From positions 372,001-436,000 of the forward strand of contig JBEVXU010000016.1 of NCBI GenBank assembly GCA_040505895.1: a stretch of 64,000 nucleotides of DNA. Direction: 5' to 3'. The notes beneath the pieces were generated by a model. It ran no database searches. It had not been told where the DNA came from and saw only the letters and a list, made by a program, of their open reading frames with translations. Shown here piece by piece: positions 51,462 to 61,228 of the stretch (position 1 is its first letter; every line of letters begins with the position of its first letter). Both the position numbers and the translations under genes were made by a program. This DNA comes from Vondammii sp040505895 (GTDB taxonomy: Bacteria; Pseudomonadota; Gammaproteobacteria; Chromatiales; Chromatiaceae).

Positions 51462-53210
51462 CTAGTTTTTTTCCCCAGCAAAAAAGACACCATCCTGTTT
51501 TGACCACGCTTCGTGATGAAGCCGGTAAACCCGATGGCTCCCCAGACGATTTATCTCAATGCTTTCAGTGTCTTTAAAATAGGATGGCGCAAAGATAAAA
51601 GCCGCTTCTAATGCCGCCTTTGAGAGCCATGAATTTGCCACGGGTAATTGATCCACCTGAGCAATTCGTTGTGATGGAGTCAACCCACGCACCGTGCCTA
51701 TCGTCCAGCCCCACTCACCAAAGGTTGGCACATTGGTATGGTATTGCTCGGTCAAGTAGCCTGCAGCCTCCATTGTTTTTCCAATAGAAACAAAGGCCTG
51801 CTTCGCATGATAGGGCGACGTCGACTGTACGGCAATCGCTCCGTCACCTGAAAGTAACTCTTTTAGCCGGGCATAAAAAAAGTCGGAATAGAGCTTATTC
51901 AGGTCAGGATGGCTGGGATCAGGAAGATCAACAATGATGGCATCAAAATGACGCCCCTCACTGACCAATCGCTCCACTTCAATGAAGGCATCACCAATAA
52001 TGATAGATACCCTGGAGTCATTAAAGGCATCCTGATTAAGGTTCAGCAGGGTCTGCCGAATATCAGCCGGTACATCAGGAGCATCTCCCTTAAAGAGCCC
52101 TATCATGGTCGCATCCAGCTCGATTAGCGTCACTCGTTTGGGATTCCAGCGCAAAATATCCCGCACAGCCATGCCATCACCTCCACCTATCACCAACACA
52201 TGATCATGCCGGGCAGATGAGAGTAGTGCAGGATAGGTCAAATAACTGTGATAGATATTCTCATCGCTGCTGGAAAACTGCAGTCGTCCATTTATATAGA
52301 GACTCAACAGACTCGGCAGCCCCTGTCCCACATGGCGACGGGTCAGTGTTATATGTTGATAGGGTGTCACCTTGCTATAGATTGGCGTGTCCTTGAACAA
52401 GGTATAGTTCATCTGCAGGACCCAACCACTGCCATTAATGGCCAGCACGATCAGAACGACGGCAAGCCCAACATGCACCAACCATAGCCTGGCAGGCCGA
52501 ACAATTTCTGATTGATAACGCCAGAGAAAAATTAGTCCAATCAGCAGATTGACCGCTGCAGTTCCCACCGCAGCGGCCATGATTGGGATATTGAGACAGA
52601 CCCCCACCCAGATCGCCGCACCGATTCCTGCTCCAATATAGTCAGCACCATAAATCGTGCCTGTATTATGAGCTAAATGCCTACCATGAACCTGCTCGCG
52701 TACCCGTGCAATAAGCGGGATCTCCATCCCAATCATGGCCCCCAATATAAATCCTGCAACAAAGGGGGTATAGAAAGCGAAGTTTTGTAAAAGCGCAATA
52801 AAACCACCGTCCGTGGTGATAGAGGGGTGCAACCCGTAGATTTGCTGCAGCCACTCCGGCAGGGTGTAAGTGAAGGCAATCATTCCTGCCATCAATAGGA
52901 TAGAGCAGGCACCCAATAGACCGATACCCGCCTCAAGCCAGGCAAAGCCTGTAAACGGACATTTAACCCAGCGGGCCAAGAAGGCACCGATGCCCATGGC
53001 CACAATCATAATGCCGATCATGGCGTAGATGGTGCTTTCTACAGCGCCAAGTATACGTCCTGCATAGTGGGCCAATAGATATTCATAAATCAGCCCACAT
53101 CCAGCCAAGACCAGCATGCCACCAATCAGCAGCAGATCATGGCCCATCAATCGCCTGGATGATGGGGTTTCCGCGGTAGGCGTCCTATTCTCGGACAGGC
53201 TCCTAGCCAA
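51462..53210 (-). CDS. Membrane-fused polyamine aminopropyltransferase (spermidine synthase)
   Basis: 582 residues. About seven membrane helices in the first 270 residues (LLIGGMLVLAGCGLIYEYLL onwards) precede a spermidine synthase domain with the SAM-binding VLVIGGGDGMAVRDILRW, VTLIELDATMIGLF, and catalytic region AIIVDLPDPSHPDLNKLYSD. It should transfer aminopropyl from decarboxylated SAM, supplied by the speD product of the same island, to putrescine or a related amine at the membrane. It overlaps the DUF350 gene by 8 nt. Confidence 0.9.
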   Translation of the reverse strand: MARSLSENRTPTAETPSSRRLMGHDLLLIGGMLVLAGCGLIYEYLLAHYAGRILGAVESTIYAMIGIMIVAMGIGAFLARWVKCPFTGFAWLEAGIGLLGACSILLMAGMIAFTYTLPEWLQQIYGLHPSITTDGGFIALLQNFAFYTPFVAGFILGAMIGMEIPLIARVREQVHGRHLAHNTGTIYGADYIGAGIGAAIWVGVCLNIPIMAAAVGTAAVNLLIGLIFLWRYQSEIVRPARLWLVHVGLAVVLIVLAINGSGWVLQMNYTLFKDTPIYSKVTPYQHITLTRRHVGQGLPSLLSLYINGRLQFSSSDENIYHSYLTYPALLSSARHDHVLVIGGGDGMAVRDILRWNPKRVTLIELDATMIGLFKGDAPDVPADIRQTLLNLNQDAFNDSRVSIIIGDAFIEVERLVSEGRHFDAIIVDLPDPSHPDLNKLYSDFFYARLKELLSGDGAIAVQSTSPYHAKQAFVSIGKTMEAAGYLTEQYHTNVPTFGEWGWTIGTVRGLTPSQRIAQVDQLPVANSWLSKAALEAAFIFAPSYFKDTESIEINRLGSHRVYRLHHEAWSKQDGVFFAGEKN

Positions 53211-54090
53211 GCAGAGAACTCACAATCAGCCCAACGGCAATAAAGATAGTAGCCTCAATGCATGCCACCCCAATATTCTGCTGCTCATCCACCTCCTCAA
53301 CCACATCGATCTTGAGCAACACGGCATGCCGGGCCAGTACGGCAAGTGCGCTGATGGCAGCCGTGATCAGCAAGGCGACAAACAGCCAATTGAAGGCTAG
53401 CGATACCAATGCGAGGGACTGATAGGCAACTAGGCCAGAGGCTGCCTTAACGCCTAGTGCCGCACTCAATAGGTGCCCCATATAACGAATAGCCAAGGCG
53501 CTATTGCCATTCTCGAGTGCACTTTGCAGGGTTTCACCATTGTGCCGTTTTGCATAGATCCGCCCACGCAACCGGGTGACGGCCAACAATACGATCTGTG
53601 CCACAAAGAAGACCAGAATCACCGCAAATACACCCAACCACGATTCAGACTCCACCCAATGGGCTGCGGTATTGATGATCAAACCTAACGCTATCAGGTT
53701 GGTAGCCTGCACAATTCCAGCGGCAATATTCTTCTCATGCACTTGCTGCTTAAGCGAAAAATGGTGGAAAATCACCTTATCATTGATGATCGTCCCCACC
53801 TTCAATAGCACAATGCCGATGACCGCATAGAGAGCAACATTCCAGGCTTCACTCAGTAATCCGGCAGAGGCCTCTCCACTTACCGCACCCGCCAAAACCA
53901 ACGCGAGTGCCAATGTCCCCCCTGCCACGGAGATGCCAAAGGCATAGTTGTCCCGTGTTGCCAGCTCAGTTGTTGTATCCACTCCCGCCAACAGGCCTTG
54001 GAGGTAACGCAACGCACAGATAGCACCAATGGCAATGAGCAAATCCACGAAGAGGATACCAACCGCCCATAGTGAAAAATCATTATTCAT
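53203..54090 (-). CDS. DUF350 membrane protein (two repeats, YjfL-like)
   Basis: 295 residues with eight helices formed by two DUF350 units; each has the family pattern seen in FGISVAGGTLALALVLAGAV and NIGVACIEATIFIAVGLIVS. DUF350 proteins of this kind go with PspA and aminopropyltransferases. It may form a membrane channel or carrier; nothing in the sequence fixes a function. Confidence 0.87.
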   Translation of the reverse strand: MNNDFSLWAVGILFVDLLIAIGAICALRYLQGLLAGVDTTTELATRDNYAFGISVAGGTLALALVLAGAVSGEASAGLLSEAWNVALYAVIGIVLLKVGTIINDKVIFHHFSLKQQVHEKNIAAGIVQATNLIALGLIINTAAHWVESESWLGVFAVILVFFVAQIVLLAVTRLRGRIYAKRHNGETLQSALENGNSALAIRYMGHLLSAALGVKAASGLVAYQSLALVSLAFNWLFVALLITAAISALAVLARHAVLLKIDVVEEVDEQQNIGVACIEATIFIAVGLIVSSLLG

Positions 54091-54110
54091 TTTGCTTCTC
54101 CGGTACTCAT

Positions 54111-55115
54111 TTATTTTCCGCCACTAAAGCTGCGGCTGGTGCGTGAAGAGGAACTACGAGCACTTGATTGATTGAAACGACTGTTTTTTCCTGCAAACTT
54201 ACTCGGTGTTTTAAAGCTGCCCCGCTTGCTCTGACTCGAAAACTTGTTGGCAGATTTAACAGCACTTCGCTTGGCAGAGACTGATGCACCGGCTCTGGTT
54301 TTTGCATAGGGACTCTTGAATGACTTACCGTTTTTTTGAAACTTCTGTTTTGTTTTGGTCGCCTGAGCCTGTTGACTCTTACGTTGCGATGGCGAAGTGT
54401 AGTAGTTGCGCCCATAGTCACTGTAGTAGCTGTAACCACGATTGCCCGCCCAGCCACCATAGTAAATAGGTGGGCGAAACATATTGCTGAATAGAGAATA
54501 CATTCCATACCACTCCCAAAAGGAGCGTCCCTGGCTATTTTGCCGCCAGTTGCCATAATTGGGGTTACCCACCAACTGGCTTCCTGCCCCATAATCACCA
54601 CTTTGATTGGTCTGAAGAGTGGCCTCTTTACTCATCGCCTCCACACGTGCCAACTTACCATTGGACATGTCAGCCAGTACATTGATGGGATCGGTGAGCA
54701 TCATGGAAAACAAGGCAGGATCGGCTGCCACCTGGATTGCACTAAACTCCTGTTGCAGCTGAACCACCTCCGGTTCACCACCCTTAATTGCTTGGGCAAC
54801 GGCCTTGTTTGCACTCTCCAGCCGCGCTTTCAACCCTTTTATAATCGGGCCATTCACCGTTGCATCTGTCGCTAATGTCTCAACAATCTCTCTTAAATCC
54901 GGCGATTGCTTCTTTACAACATCCGCATAAGCATTCAGCAACTTAACATTCCGAATGGATTGGCCTTTGACCTGTCCAATCAGCTGACTGACATCGGCAC
55001 TTGCTGAACTCGACTCCAACTGAAGCGACTGTTGCCACAGTTCTTCATCCGAAGTGCATCCACTTAGCCCCAGTTGGACAAGCAAGAGGATGCAAATCAT
55101 CGAAATAATTTTCAT
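54111..55115 (-). CDS. Lipoprotein with basic Ser-rich tail
   Basis: 334 residues from ATG 55115 (AGGAG with 5-nt spacing), with a lipoprotein signal MKIISMICILLLVQLGLSGC. The helical middle (residues 20-170) precedes a Gly/Tyr/Trp-rich stretch (SFWEWYGMYSLFSNMFRPPI) and a roughly 90-residue tail very rich in Ser, Lys and Arg that ends RSFSGGK. I know no family for it. The tail may bind anionic polymers such as LPS, polyphosphate or nucleic acid. It lies between speD and the DUF350 gene in the island. Confidence 0.75.
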   Translation of the reverse strand: MKIISMICILLLVQLGLSGCTSDEELWQQSLQLESSSASADVSQLIGQVKGQSIRNVKLLNAYADVVKKQSPDLREIVETLATDATVNGPIIKGLKARLESANKAVAQAIKGGEPEVVQLQQEFSAIQVAADPALFSMMLTDPINVLADMSNGKLARVEAMSKEATLQTNQSGDYGAGSQLVGNPNYGNWRQNSQGRSFWEWYGMYSLFSNMFRPPIYYGGWAGNRGYSYYSDYGRNYYTSPSQRKSQQAQATKTKQKFQKNGKSFKSPYAKTRAGASVSAKRSAVKSANKFSSQSKRGSFKTPSKFAGKNSRFNQSSARSSSSRTSRSFSGGK

Positions 55116-55154
55116 AGCTCTCCTGTAGATTATCATGAGTTTTTTACCGCCGTC

Positions 55155-55565
55155 TCACCCTGCACTGAGAGGATCAGATTGAGAGTGGGAACGTGAGAGG
55201 TTTGTAGAAACATGCCCTGCATTAAAAGGCAGGCCACGGTCAATACTTTGCACAGAGGTCACCGCATCCGGGCAGGCGGTGGTAATCACTTCAGCCGCCC
55301 GTAGTGGCCTACAGTCGCCACACATAAAGATATCGAAGGCTGCATAATCATGCTCCGGCCAAGTGTGCACCGTTATATGAGATTCAGCCAACAGCACCAC
55401 CCCGGTTATGCCCTGCCCTGTCCCAAAGGGGTGAAAGTGAGCCTTCAACACAGAGGCACCACCGGCCTCCGCCGCTGTCACAAGCAACGTCTCCAGCGCC
55501 TGTTCACTAAGATGGGCATGCCGACCCTGGCATTCAATAATTAGATGACGGCCAATAGTCAACAC
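55155..55565 (-). CDS. speD: S-adenosylmethionine decarboxylase proenzyme (SpeD, short bacterial type)
   Basis: 136 residues. The self-cleavage site is E61-S62 in LLAESHITVHTWPEH (Ser62 becomes the pyruvoyl group), with H67 and C82 (FDIFMCGDC) as the usual processing and catalytic residues. It produces decarboxylated SAM for the aminopropyltransferase encoded three genes on. It is the first gene of the island. The C-terminal 20 residues are a low-complexity extension. Confidence 0.93.
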   Translation of the reverse strand: MLTIGRHLIIECQGRHAHLSEQALETLLVTAAEAGGASVLKAHFHPFGTGQGITGVVLLAESHITVHTWPEHDYAAFDIFMCGDCRPLRAAEVITTACPDAVTSVQSIDRGLPFNAGHVSTNLSRSHSQSDPLSAG

Positions 55566-56119
55566 TTACAGCACTCCACTGCAAACTTCATAATACGGCA
55601 TAGGTTATAGCTAACTGTTTAGCATTTATACATCGTCCGCAGCATGACGTATAAATGTCTGTTGAACTCACCGTCCAGAACAGTCTGCCGATGCTTGATC
55701 TATATGGAATTATTTTTGGCAGGAGGTTCGTTCGATGATACAGCAAGGAAGAGGGCCGCCTGGATAGCGGTAGTTGCTGTATCATTATGCTCCTTCAAAA
55801 CGGCTCTCCATGGCTTTGTCCGTACATATTTTTCCTGCCAACTTGCCGCGATAATACCTCATTTTTCGTATTTTCGCCGCACTCGCCTATCACCTCCTTT
55901 GGAACCTATTCCAGCAGATGTTCCACTACCGGAACACCTCCCGGCAAAGGTGAGGTATCGTTGGGTCACTGGGCGAGGTGGGGAAATCATACATCTTACG
56001 CCCACCAGTCTCGTATTAACTGATACTCGGATCGGAGTCGATTACAGCGAAATTCTGTGCATTTTCCCGCAATCTCAGCGCAATCGATTCCAACTCCCGC
56101 CTGATTATTTGGCGGGCCC
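55566..56119. other. 554-nt region without a firm gene
   Basis: It separates speD from the 3' end of sbcC. The promoter for speD should lie at its left side. One plus-strand frame (55644-56123) is listed separately with low confidence; otherwise I see no motif. Confidence 0.5.
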
Positions 56120-56123
56120 TTAG
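55644..56123 (+). CDS. Doubtful hypothetical protein
   Basis: 159 residues. The last 65 residues (from PIPADVPLPEHLPAKVRY through GRGGEIIHLTPTSLVLTDTR) look like real protein, the first 90 do not. No ribosome binding site is clear at the first ATG, so the actual start may be inside the frame. It overlaps the sbcC end tail-to-tail by 4 nt. No family recognised. Confidence 0.35.
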   Translation: MTYKCLLNSPSRTVCRCLIYMELFLAGGSFDDTARKRAAWIAVVAVSLCSFKTALHGFVRTYFSCQLAAIIPHFSYFRRTRLSPPLEPIPADVPLPEHLPAKVRYRWVTGRGGEIIHLTPTSLVLTDTRIGVDYSEILCIFPQSQRNRFQLPPDYLAGP

Positions 56124-59100
56124 ATATTCCCCAATGTGGTCACCCGGCTCCTGCCGCCACCGAGCTTCTCCACCGCCACCCTGACACCAATCCGCTCCAC
56201 CAGCATCGGTACATGGGAGATGACGCCGACCTTGCGGCCGAGGGATTGCAAGGTATCGAGGCTGGCGATGGCGATATCCAGGGTCTCCTGATCAAGACTG
56301 CCGAAACCTTCATCGATAAAGAGCGACTCCACCTGGGTGGTGTTGGAGGAGAGTGATGCCAGGCCCAGCGCCAGTGCGAGGGAGACAAGAAAGCTCTCGC
56401 CGCCGGAGAGGCTGTGGACACTGCGCACCTCATCACCCATATCGGTATCGATCACCTGCAGTTCGAGATCACTTCCCGGCACCCGTTCCAGACGGTAGCG
56501 GCGGGCAAGATCAAGAAGATGGGCATTGGCATAACCGAGCAGTGAGTCGAGGGTGAGACTCTGGGCAAAGGTGCGGAATTTCTTGCCGTCATATGAACCG
56601 ATCAGCTCGCTCAATCCAGCCCATAGCTGCCACTGCTGCTGTTGCTGCTGTAACTGAAGCTGCAACTCACTGGATGAGCGGCGTCTGTCATCATCCTGTT
56701 TGAGCTCAGCCAGGGTGGAGACCAGCTGCTGCCACGTTGCCTCCAGCTGGGTATTGGCGGCTTCAGCCGCTTCTATCGCTTTTTCCTGGGCCTCTTGCGG
56801 TCTACCTTTCTCATGGGCCGTAAGGCGCTGTTGGCGCTCACCTACCAGAGTGCGGCAGTGTTCCAGCTTATCCTTTAGTGCAGCAATTGCCGGCTGCTCA
56901 TCTGTCAGCCAAGACGCCTCCCGGCTGAGCAGCTGTTGCAGCTGTGGCCGGGTCAGTTCTCGTCGACTCAATCCTTGCTCCAGCTCCTGCTCCAGCATCT
57001 GCTGTTGCTTTTTCCGGCGTTTCACCGCCTGCCGCCAATGCACCACACCCCCTTCTGCCGCCGCCAACTTGGCAGCAAGGGTGTTGAGCTGTTGCTGTAC
57101 CTCTTCACGCTGTTGACGGGCTTCGGCTACGGCACCATCCAATTGTTTCTCTACACTGGCTGCCGGCTCACCGGCGAACAGCTGACCACGTACCTGCTGC
57201 ATTGACCCCATTGCTGCCTGCTCTGTCGTCAGGGCGGCTTGGCTACGCTCCAGTTCGGCCTCAGCATGCTGACAGGTAACAGCGGCAGTAGCCAACTCAC
57301 TCCCTGTCTGCCGTATCTGCTCGGCAAGCTCGTTGTGGCTCTGATGCTGTCGCTGCCAGGTATCAATCTCTGTTTGGCATAAAGCGGTAAAGGCGGAGGG
57401 ATCGGTAGTCAGCTGCTCCTCCCACCGGTCGATCTTTTCCAGTGGAGTAGCAAGCAGTACCTCGATTGCCGCCAGCTGCTGTTGCTGCTCCGCCCGCTTC
57501 TCTTCAAGGCGACCATGTTGCTCCTGCGACCGATGCAGATCCGCCTCCATTCCGCTTCGCTGATTAAGCGCCTCTCTCTCCGTCTGCTGCAAGGCCTCCA
57601 GTTGCCGGCGTTCTCCATCCACCTCCTGCTGCAGCGCCATTCCTTTCTGCTCTTCTCCCTTTACTCTCTTGAGCTGCTGCTCAATGGTCTGCGCAAGGGT
57701 CTCTATTGCGCTCCTGACCACCCCATCATTCAATGCGCCCTCGGGCTTGCCACTAAAGGCCAAGGCCTGCCAGGCCTGTACCGTCTCCAGCGCTTGGGTC
57801 TCCACACCGGCGATACGTTTTTGAAGAGTCTCTGCTGTGGCTTCAGCTTGCTGTTGTTGACTACGGCTGGTCGCCTGCTGCTTGATCAGTCCGTCCCTCT
57901 GGTCTTCCAGTTCATCCAACCGCCGACTAAGGCTCTCCAGTTGCTGATCAAAGGCACTCTCCAGTATGGTCCAGGGGTGCTCCTTTGAACCACATACCGG
58001 GCAGTGCTCTCCCTCCTTGAGCATGGCGCGCAGTGACTCCGCATGTTCACCTTGAGCGAGAGCAGCAATATCCCGGGCACGCTTCACCTCATCCAGAACT
58101 TGGCCACTGCTCTCCAGTTGCCGTGTTGCATCCTCTGCCTGCTGTTGATGATGAAGGGAGTCTTGGAGCGCCTTTTCCAGACCGTCTCCCGCCTCCTGCA
58201 ACTGCTGCTTGGCAGTGGCGGCGCCTTGTATCAACTCACTGCCTTGTCGCACCCCATCCTGTTGCAACTCAAGTGATTCACGCTCACTCTGGAGGCTTTT
58301 CAGGGAGTAGGTGCCCCGCTGCCGCTCCAGCGTTTTCAGGGTTGCCGTGGCCTGCTCAAGCTTTGCTTCGGCCTGCCGGTATGCCTGACGTTGCTGCTCC
58401 AGTGCCGTCTCACCTTCAGTGACACGCTCCTGCAACTGCAGCCGCACCTTCTCTGTCTGCTGCAGGGTGCCATTCAACTTTGTGTAGCGTTCCAGCTCCG
58501 CCTCCCAGCGCCCCCACTCATCGGCAAGGGCGGCATAGGCCTGGTGGGAGGCCAGCCACTCATCCGTCTGTTGCTGCTGTCGGCGCTGCTCTTCCAGGAT
58601 CTGCTGCTGACACTCCAGGGTTTTCCCGGCAGTGGTATGCCCCGCCTGCACGCTCTGATGCTCTCCCCGTCTGGCCTCTAGTGTGTTTATCTGGGCCTCG
58701 ATGCGGGTATCCAGTTGACGACACTTTGCGAGGTCGGGTTGCGCCTGTTTCAGCGTCTCTTCCGCTGTCAGCAGCTTGTCAGTGAGTAGTTTCAGGCGCT
58801 CCTCTGTCTGGCTCTTCTCTATTTTTCCGATGGCCTCCGATGCCTCGGAATCAGCCAGCTGGTTTGTCGCTTCCGCCCACTCATTCCCCGCCCTCAAGCA
58901 AGCATCAAAGGTGCCTCGTAGGGGTTGCACCTGCTCCACCTGGCGCAGCACTTCCAGGCGGGGGGCTGCAGCTTCCCAGTCAACTGTCGCCTGCTTCAAA
59001 TTGCTCTCGGCACTCTGCACCTCAACCCCGAGTGCATCTGACTGTCGGTACCATTCGAACACGCCCTGCAACCGTTTGGTCTCACTGAGCTGCCCCTTCC

Positions 59101-59848
59101 GCTCCTCCTCCAGCTGCTGCTTATCTGCTTCAAGAGCGCTTCTCTTCTCTGCAGCGAGTGGGACAACGCCCTCAAGCCGACTCTCCAGTTCGCGCAGTCG
59201 AGTCGTCTCTTCGGAGGCACGTTCAAAGGCGGCCTTTGAGAGTTCGGTATAGAGACCGGTGCCGGTGATCCGTTCCAGTAGACTCGAACGATCATTGGCG
59301 GTGGCCTTGAGAAAGGCGGCAAAATCACCCTGGGCAAGCAGGACGGAGCGACGGAATTGGTCAAAGGTGAGGCCGAGTCGTTCGCTGATCGCTTTTAGCG
59401 TCTCGCCTTTTCTCTCCCCGATCACCTGACCGGACGCCAGATCAGTAAGCGTTATGGTCTGTGGCTGCAGCCGCCCCCCCGCCCTGTTGCGGGCGCGCCT
59501 CACCTCCCAACGACTGCGATAGATCACGCCATCGGTACCACGAAAATCGACCTCAGCATAACCACTGCCGGTGCCACGACGAAGGATAGAGCCAACATCG
59601 TTGCTCTTTACCCGCAGCGTCTCTTCCTCATCGGCTCGACCGATGGCGACACCATGAGCCGTTGGCAGCCGCGGCATTCTATCGAACAGCGCCAGACAGA
59701 GGGCATCAAGAAGGGTGCTTTTACCGGCACCGGTATGGCCGGTGATAACAAATAGCCCGGCGTGGGCCAGCGGTGGTTGTTCCAGCGCCAGCTCAAACTC
59801 GCCGGCAAGGCTGGCCAGGTTCTCCCCCCGTATCGCCAATATGCGCAT
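56120..59848 (-). CDS. sbcC: Nuclease SbcCD subunit C
   Basis: 1242 residues of the SMC-like Rad50 type. The N-terminal half has Walker A GHTGAGKST (residues 37-45); long Gln-rich coiled coils flank a zinc hook C616-PV-C619 (GEHCPVCGSKEHPW); the C-terminus carries the ABC signature VHSLSGGESFLVSLALALGL and Walker B SLFIDEGFGSLD. With SbcD it cuts DNA hairpins and processes ends. The start overlaps the sbcD stop by 1 nt. Given the many palindromic repeats nearby, the enzyme's known role on palindromes is notable. Confidence 0.96.
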   Translation of the reverse strand: MRILAIRGENLASLAGEFELALEQPPLAHAGLFVITGHTGAGKSTLLDALCLALFDRMPRLPTAHGVAIGRADEEETLRVKSNDVGSILRRGTGSGYAEVDFRGTDGVIYRSRWEVRRARNRAGGRLQPQTITLTDLASGQVIGERKGETLKAISERLGLTFDQFRRSVLLAQGDFAAFLKATANDRSSLLERITGTGLYTELSKAAFERASEETTRLRELESRLEGVVPLAAEKRSALEADKQQLEEERKGQLSETKRLQGVFEWYRQSDALGVEVQSAESNLKQATVDWEAAAPRLEVLRQVEQVQPLRGTFDACLRAGNEWAEATNQLADSEASEAIGKIEKSQTEERLKLLTDKLLTAEETLKQAQPDLAKCRQLDTRIEAQINTLEARRGEHQSVQAGHTTAGKTLECQQQILEEQRRQQQQTDEWLASHQAYAALADEWGRWEAELERYTKLNGTLQQTEKVRLQLQERVTEGETALEQQRQAYRQAEAKLEQATATLKTLERQRGTYSLKSLQSERESLELQQDGVRQGSELIQGAATAKQQLQEAGDGLEKALQDSLHHQQQAEDATRQLESSGQVLDEVKRARDIAALAQGEHAESLRAMLKEGEHCPVCGSKEHPWTILESAFDQQLESLSRRLDELEDQRDGLIKQQATSRSQQQQAEATAETLQKRIAGVETQALETVQAWQALAFSGKPEGALNDGVVRSAIETLAQTIEQQLKRVKGEEQKGMALQQEVDGERRQLEALQQTEREALNQRSGMEADLHRSQEQHGRLEEKRAEQQQQLAAIEVLLATPLEKIDRWEEQLTTDPSAFTALCQTEIDTWQRQHQSHNELAEQIRQTGSELATAAVTCQHAEAELERSQAALTTEQAAMGSMQQVRGQLFAGEPAASVEKQLDGAVAEARQQREEVQQQLNTLAAKLAAAEGGVVHWRQAVKRRKKQQQMLEQELEQGLSRRELTRPQLQQLLSREASWLTDEQPAIAALKDKLEHCRTLVGERQQRLTAHEKGRPQEAQEKAIEAAEAANTQLEATWQQLVSTLAELKQDDDRRRSSSELQLQLQQQQQQWQLWAGLSELIGSYDGKKFRTFAQSLTLDSLLGYANAHLLDLARRYRLERVPGSDLELQVIDTDMGDEVRSVHSLSGGESFLVSLALALGLASLSSNTTQVESLFIDEGFGSLDQETLDIAIASLDTLQSLGRKVGVISHVPMLVERIGVRVAVEKLGGGRSRVTTLGNI

Positions 59849-61095
59849 CAGCCCTCCTCCGTCTGAACAGACTCAAGGAGCTGATGAAAACAGTCCAGCA
59901 GCAGTTGGGGCGGCGGTTCATCGTGGCTACGCCGGTAACACTGAAGAAAGACCTGCTCCGGCTGCAGCTCTTCTAGACGTGTTTCGGATTGCTTATCTGC
60001 CAAGCTGCCGCCGCTGCCGCTGTATTCAATGGTCACCTTCAGCAGACGCAACGGCAGGTCGTTGATCGCCTCCTCAATTTGACGGCGCAAAGCTGGCTCC
60101 GGCCTCTCCAGCAGCACCCGTACCTCTAGAAACGGGTAGCTATGATGAGACATCCCATGATCAAGCTTTAGCTCTCCCAGTGCTGTTACCACCTGATCCA
60201 GTGGTGCCGCCCCTCCTTGGGGGATTCGCAAAATATCCACTTTACGTGGGATTTTCAGCGGTTTGATACGGCTGACCTTGCCCCCCACCATCTCCAGCTC
60301 GACCACCTGATGTGAGTAGTTAACTTCACTGAGAGAGAGGGGAATAGGCGAGCCGCTATAACGGATGTGCTCGTGCCCGCCGACCCGCTGAGCGAGATGG
60401 AGGTGGCCAAGTGCGGCATAGGCAACATCATCACCAAAGATATTCACCGGCAGGGCGTGTTGGTTGCCACCGAGGATACGCCGCTCACTCATCTCAGAGA
60501 GTTCGCCGCCGACCATGTAGCAGTGGCCGGTAACCACCAGCCCCTGGCTCTCACCACGACGTTCGAGTGCCAGCGCCAGAAGATCGTCATAGCGGCCACG
60601 CACCCCTTCGATAAAGGGATCGAGCGTTTCGTCCTCCAGATTGGGAAGGTCGGCATTGCGCAGAAAAGGCATCGCCAGACACCAGGCCTCTGTCTCACCA
60701 TCACGGTTAGTCAGCGGGATCAGCAGTCGTTGATAGTCGGGCGCTGCACTCCCGTTCTGCCCGATGCCGCCGATTACCGTCACACCGAGAGCATCGAGAA
60801 TAGGGCTTGGCGCCTCCAGCCGGGAGGGTGAATCGTGGTTACCCCCCGTCAGCACCAGATCGATAGAGGGAAGTCGCCGCTTTGCCTCTACCAGAAAACG
60901 GTAGAAGAGAGAGAGTGCCGCCGTCGGTGGGTTGGCGGAGTCGAAGATATCACCGGCGACGATAAGTGCGTCTATCTGACGCTCTTCCATCCGGTCGAGC
61001 AGCCAGTCGAGAAATTCTTCGTGCTCGTAGTGGCGGGAGACCCCGTGGAGGGTATGCCCCAAGTGCCAATCAGCAGTATGGATAATGCGCAGCAT
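59848..61095 (-). CDS. sbcD: Nuclease SbcCD subunit D
   Basis: 415 residues of calcineurin-like phosphoesterase type with the metal-binding motifs HTADWHLGHTLHG, VAGDIFDSANPP, TGGNHDSPSRL and GHLHLAQRVGGHEHI, then a C-terminal capping domain. It is the Mre11-type nuclease subunit of SbcCD. It is the first gene of the pair, overlapping sbcC by 1 nt. Confidence 0.96.
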   Translation of the reverse strand: MLRIIHTADWHLGHTLHGVSRHYEHEEFLDWLLDRMEERQIDALIVAGDIFDSANPPTAALSLFYRFLVEAKRRLPSIDLVLTGGNHDSPSRLEAPSPILDALGVTVIGGIGQNGSAAPDYQRLLIPLTNRDGETEAWCLAMPFLRNADLPNLEDETLDPFIEGVRGRYDDLLALALERRGESQGLVVTGHCYMVGGELSEMSERRILGGNQHALPVNIFGDDVAYAALGHLHLAQRVGGHEHIRYSGSPIPLSLSEVNYSHQVVELEMVGGKVSRIKPLKIPRKVDILRIPQGGAAPLDQVVTALGELKLDHGMSHHSYPFLEVRVLLERPEPALRRQIEEAINDLPLRLLKVTIEYSGSGGSLADKQSETRLEELQPEQVFLQCYRRSHDEPPPQLLLDCFHQLLESVQTEEG

Positions 61096-61228
61096 CTATG
61101 TATTGGTAAATTCACTCTGTCGGCTGCCAAGCATACCTTTTACCGCCCGATTAAAGAATCTATTACCATCCACGCTGATTAAGATGTAGCTACACTCCCA
61201 TTCGATAGTAGGTAGAATAGCCGCCAAT

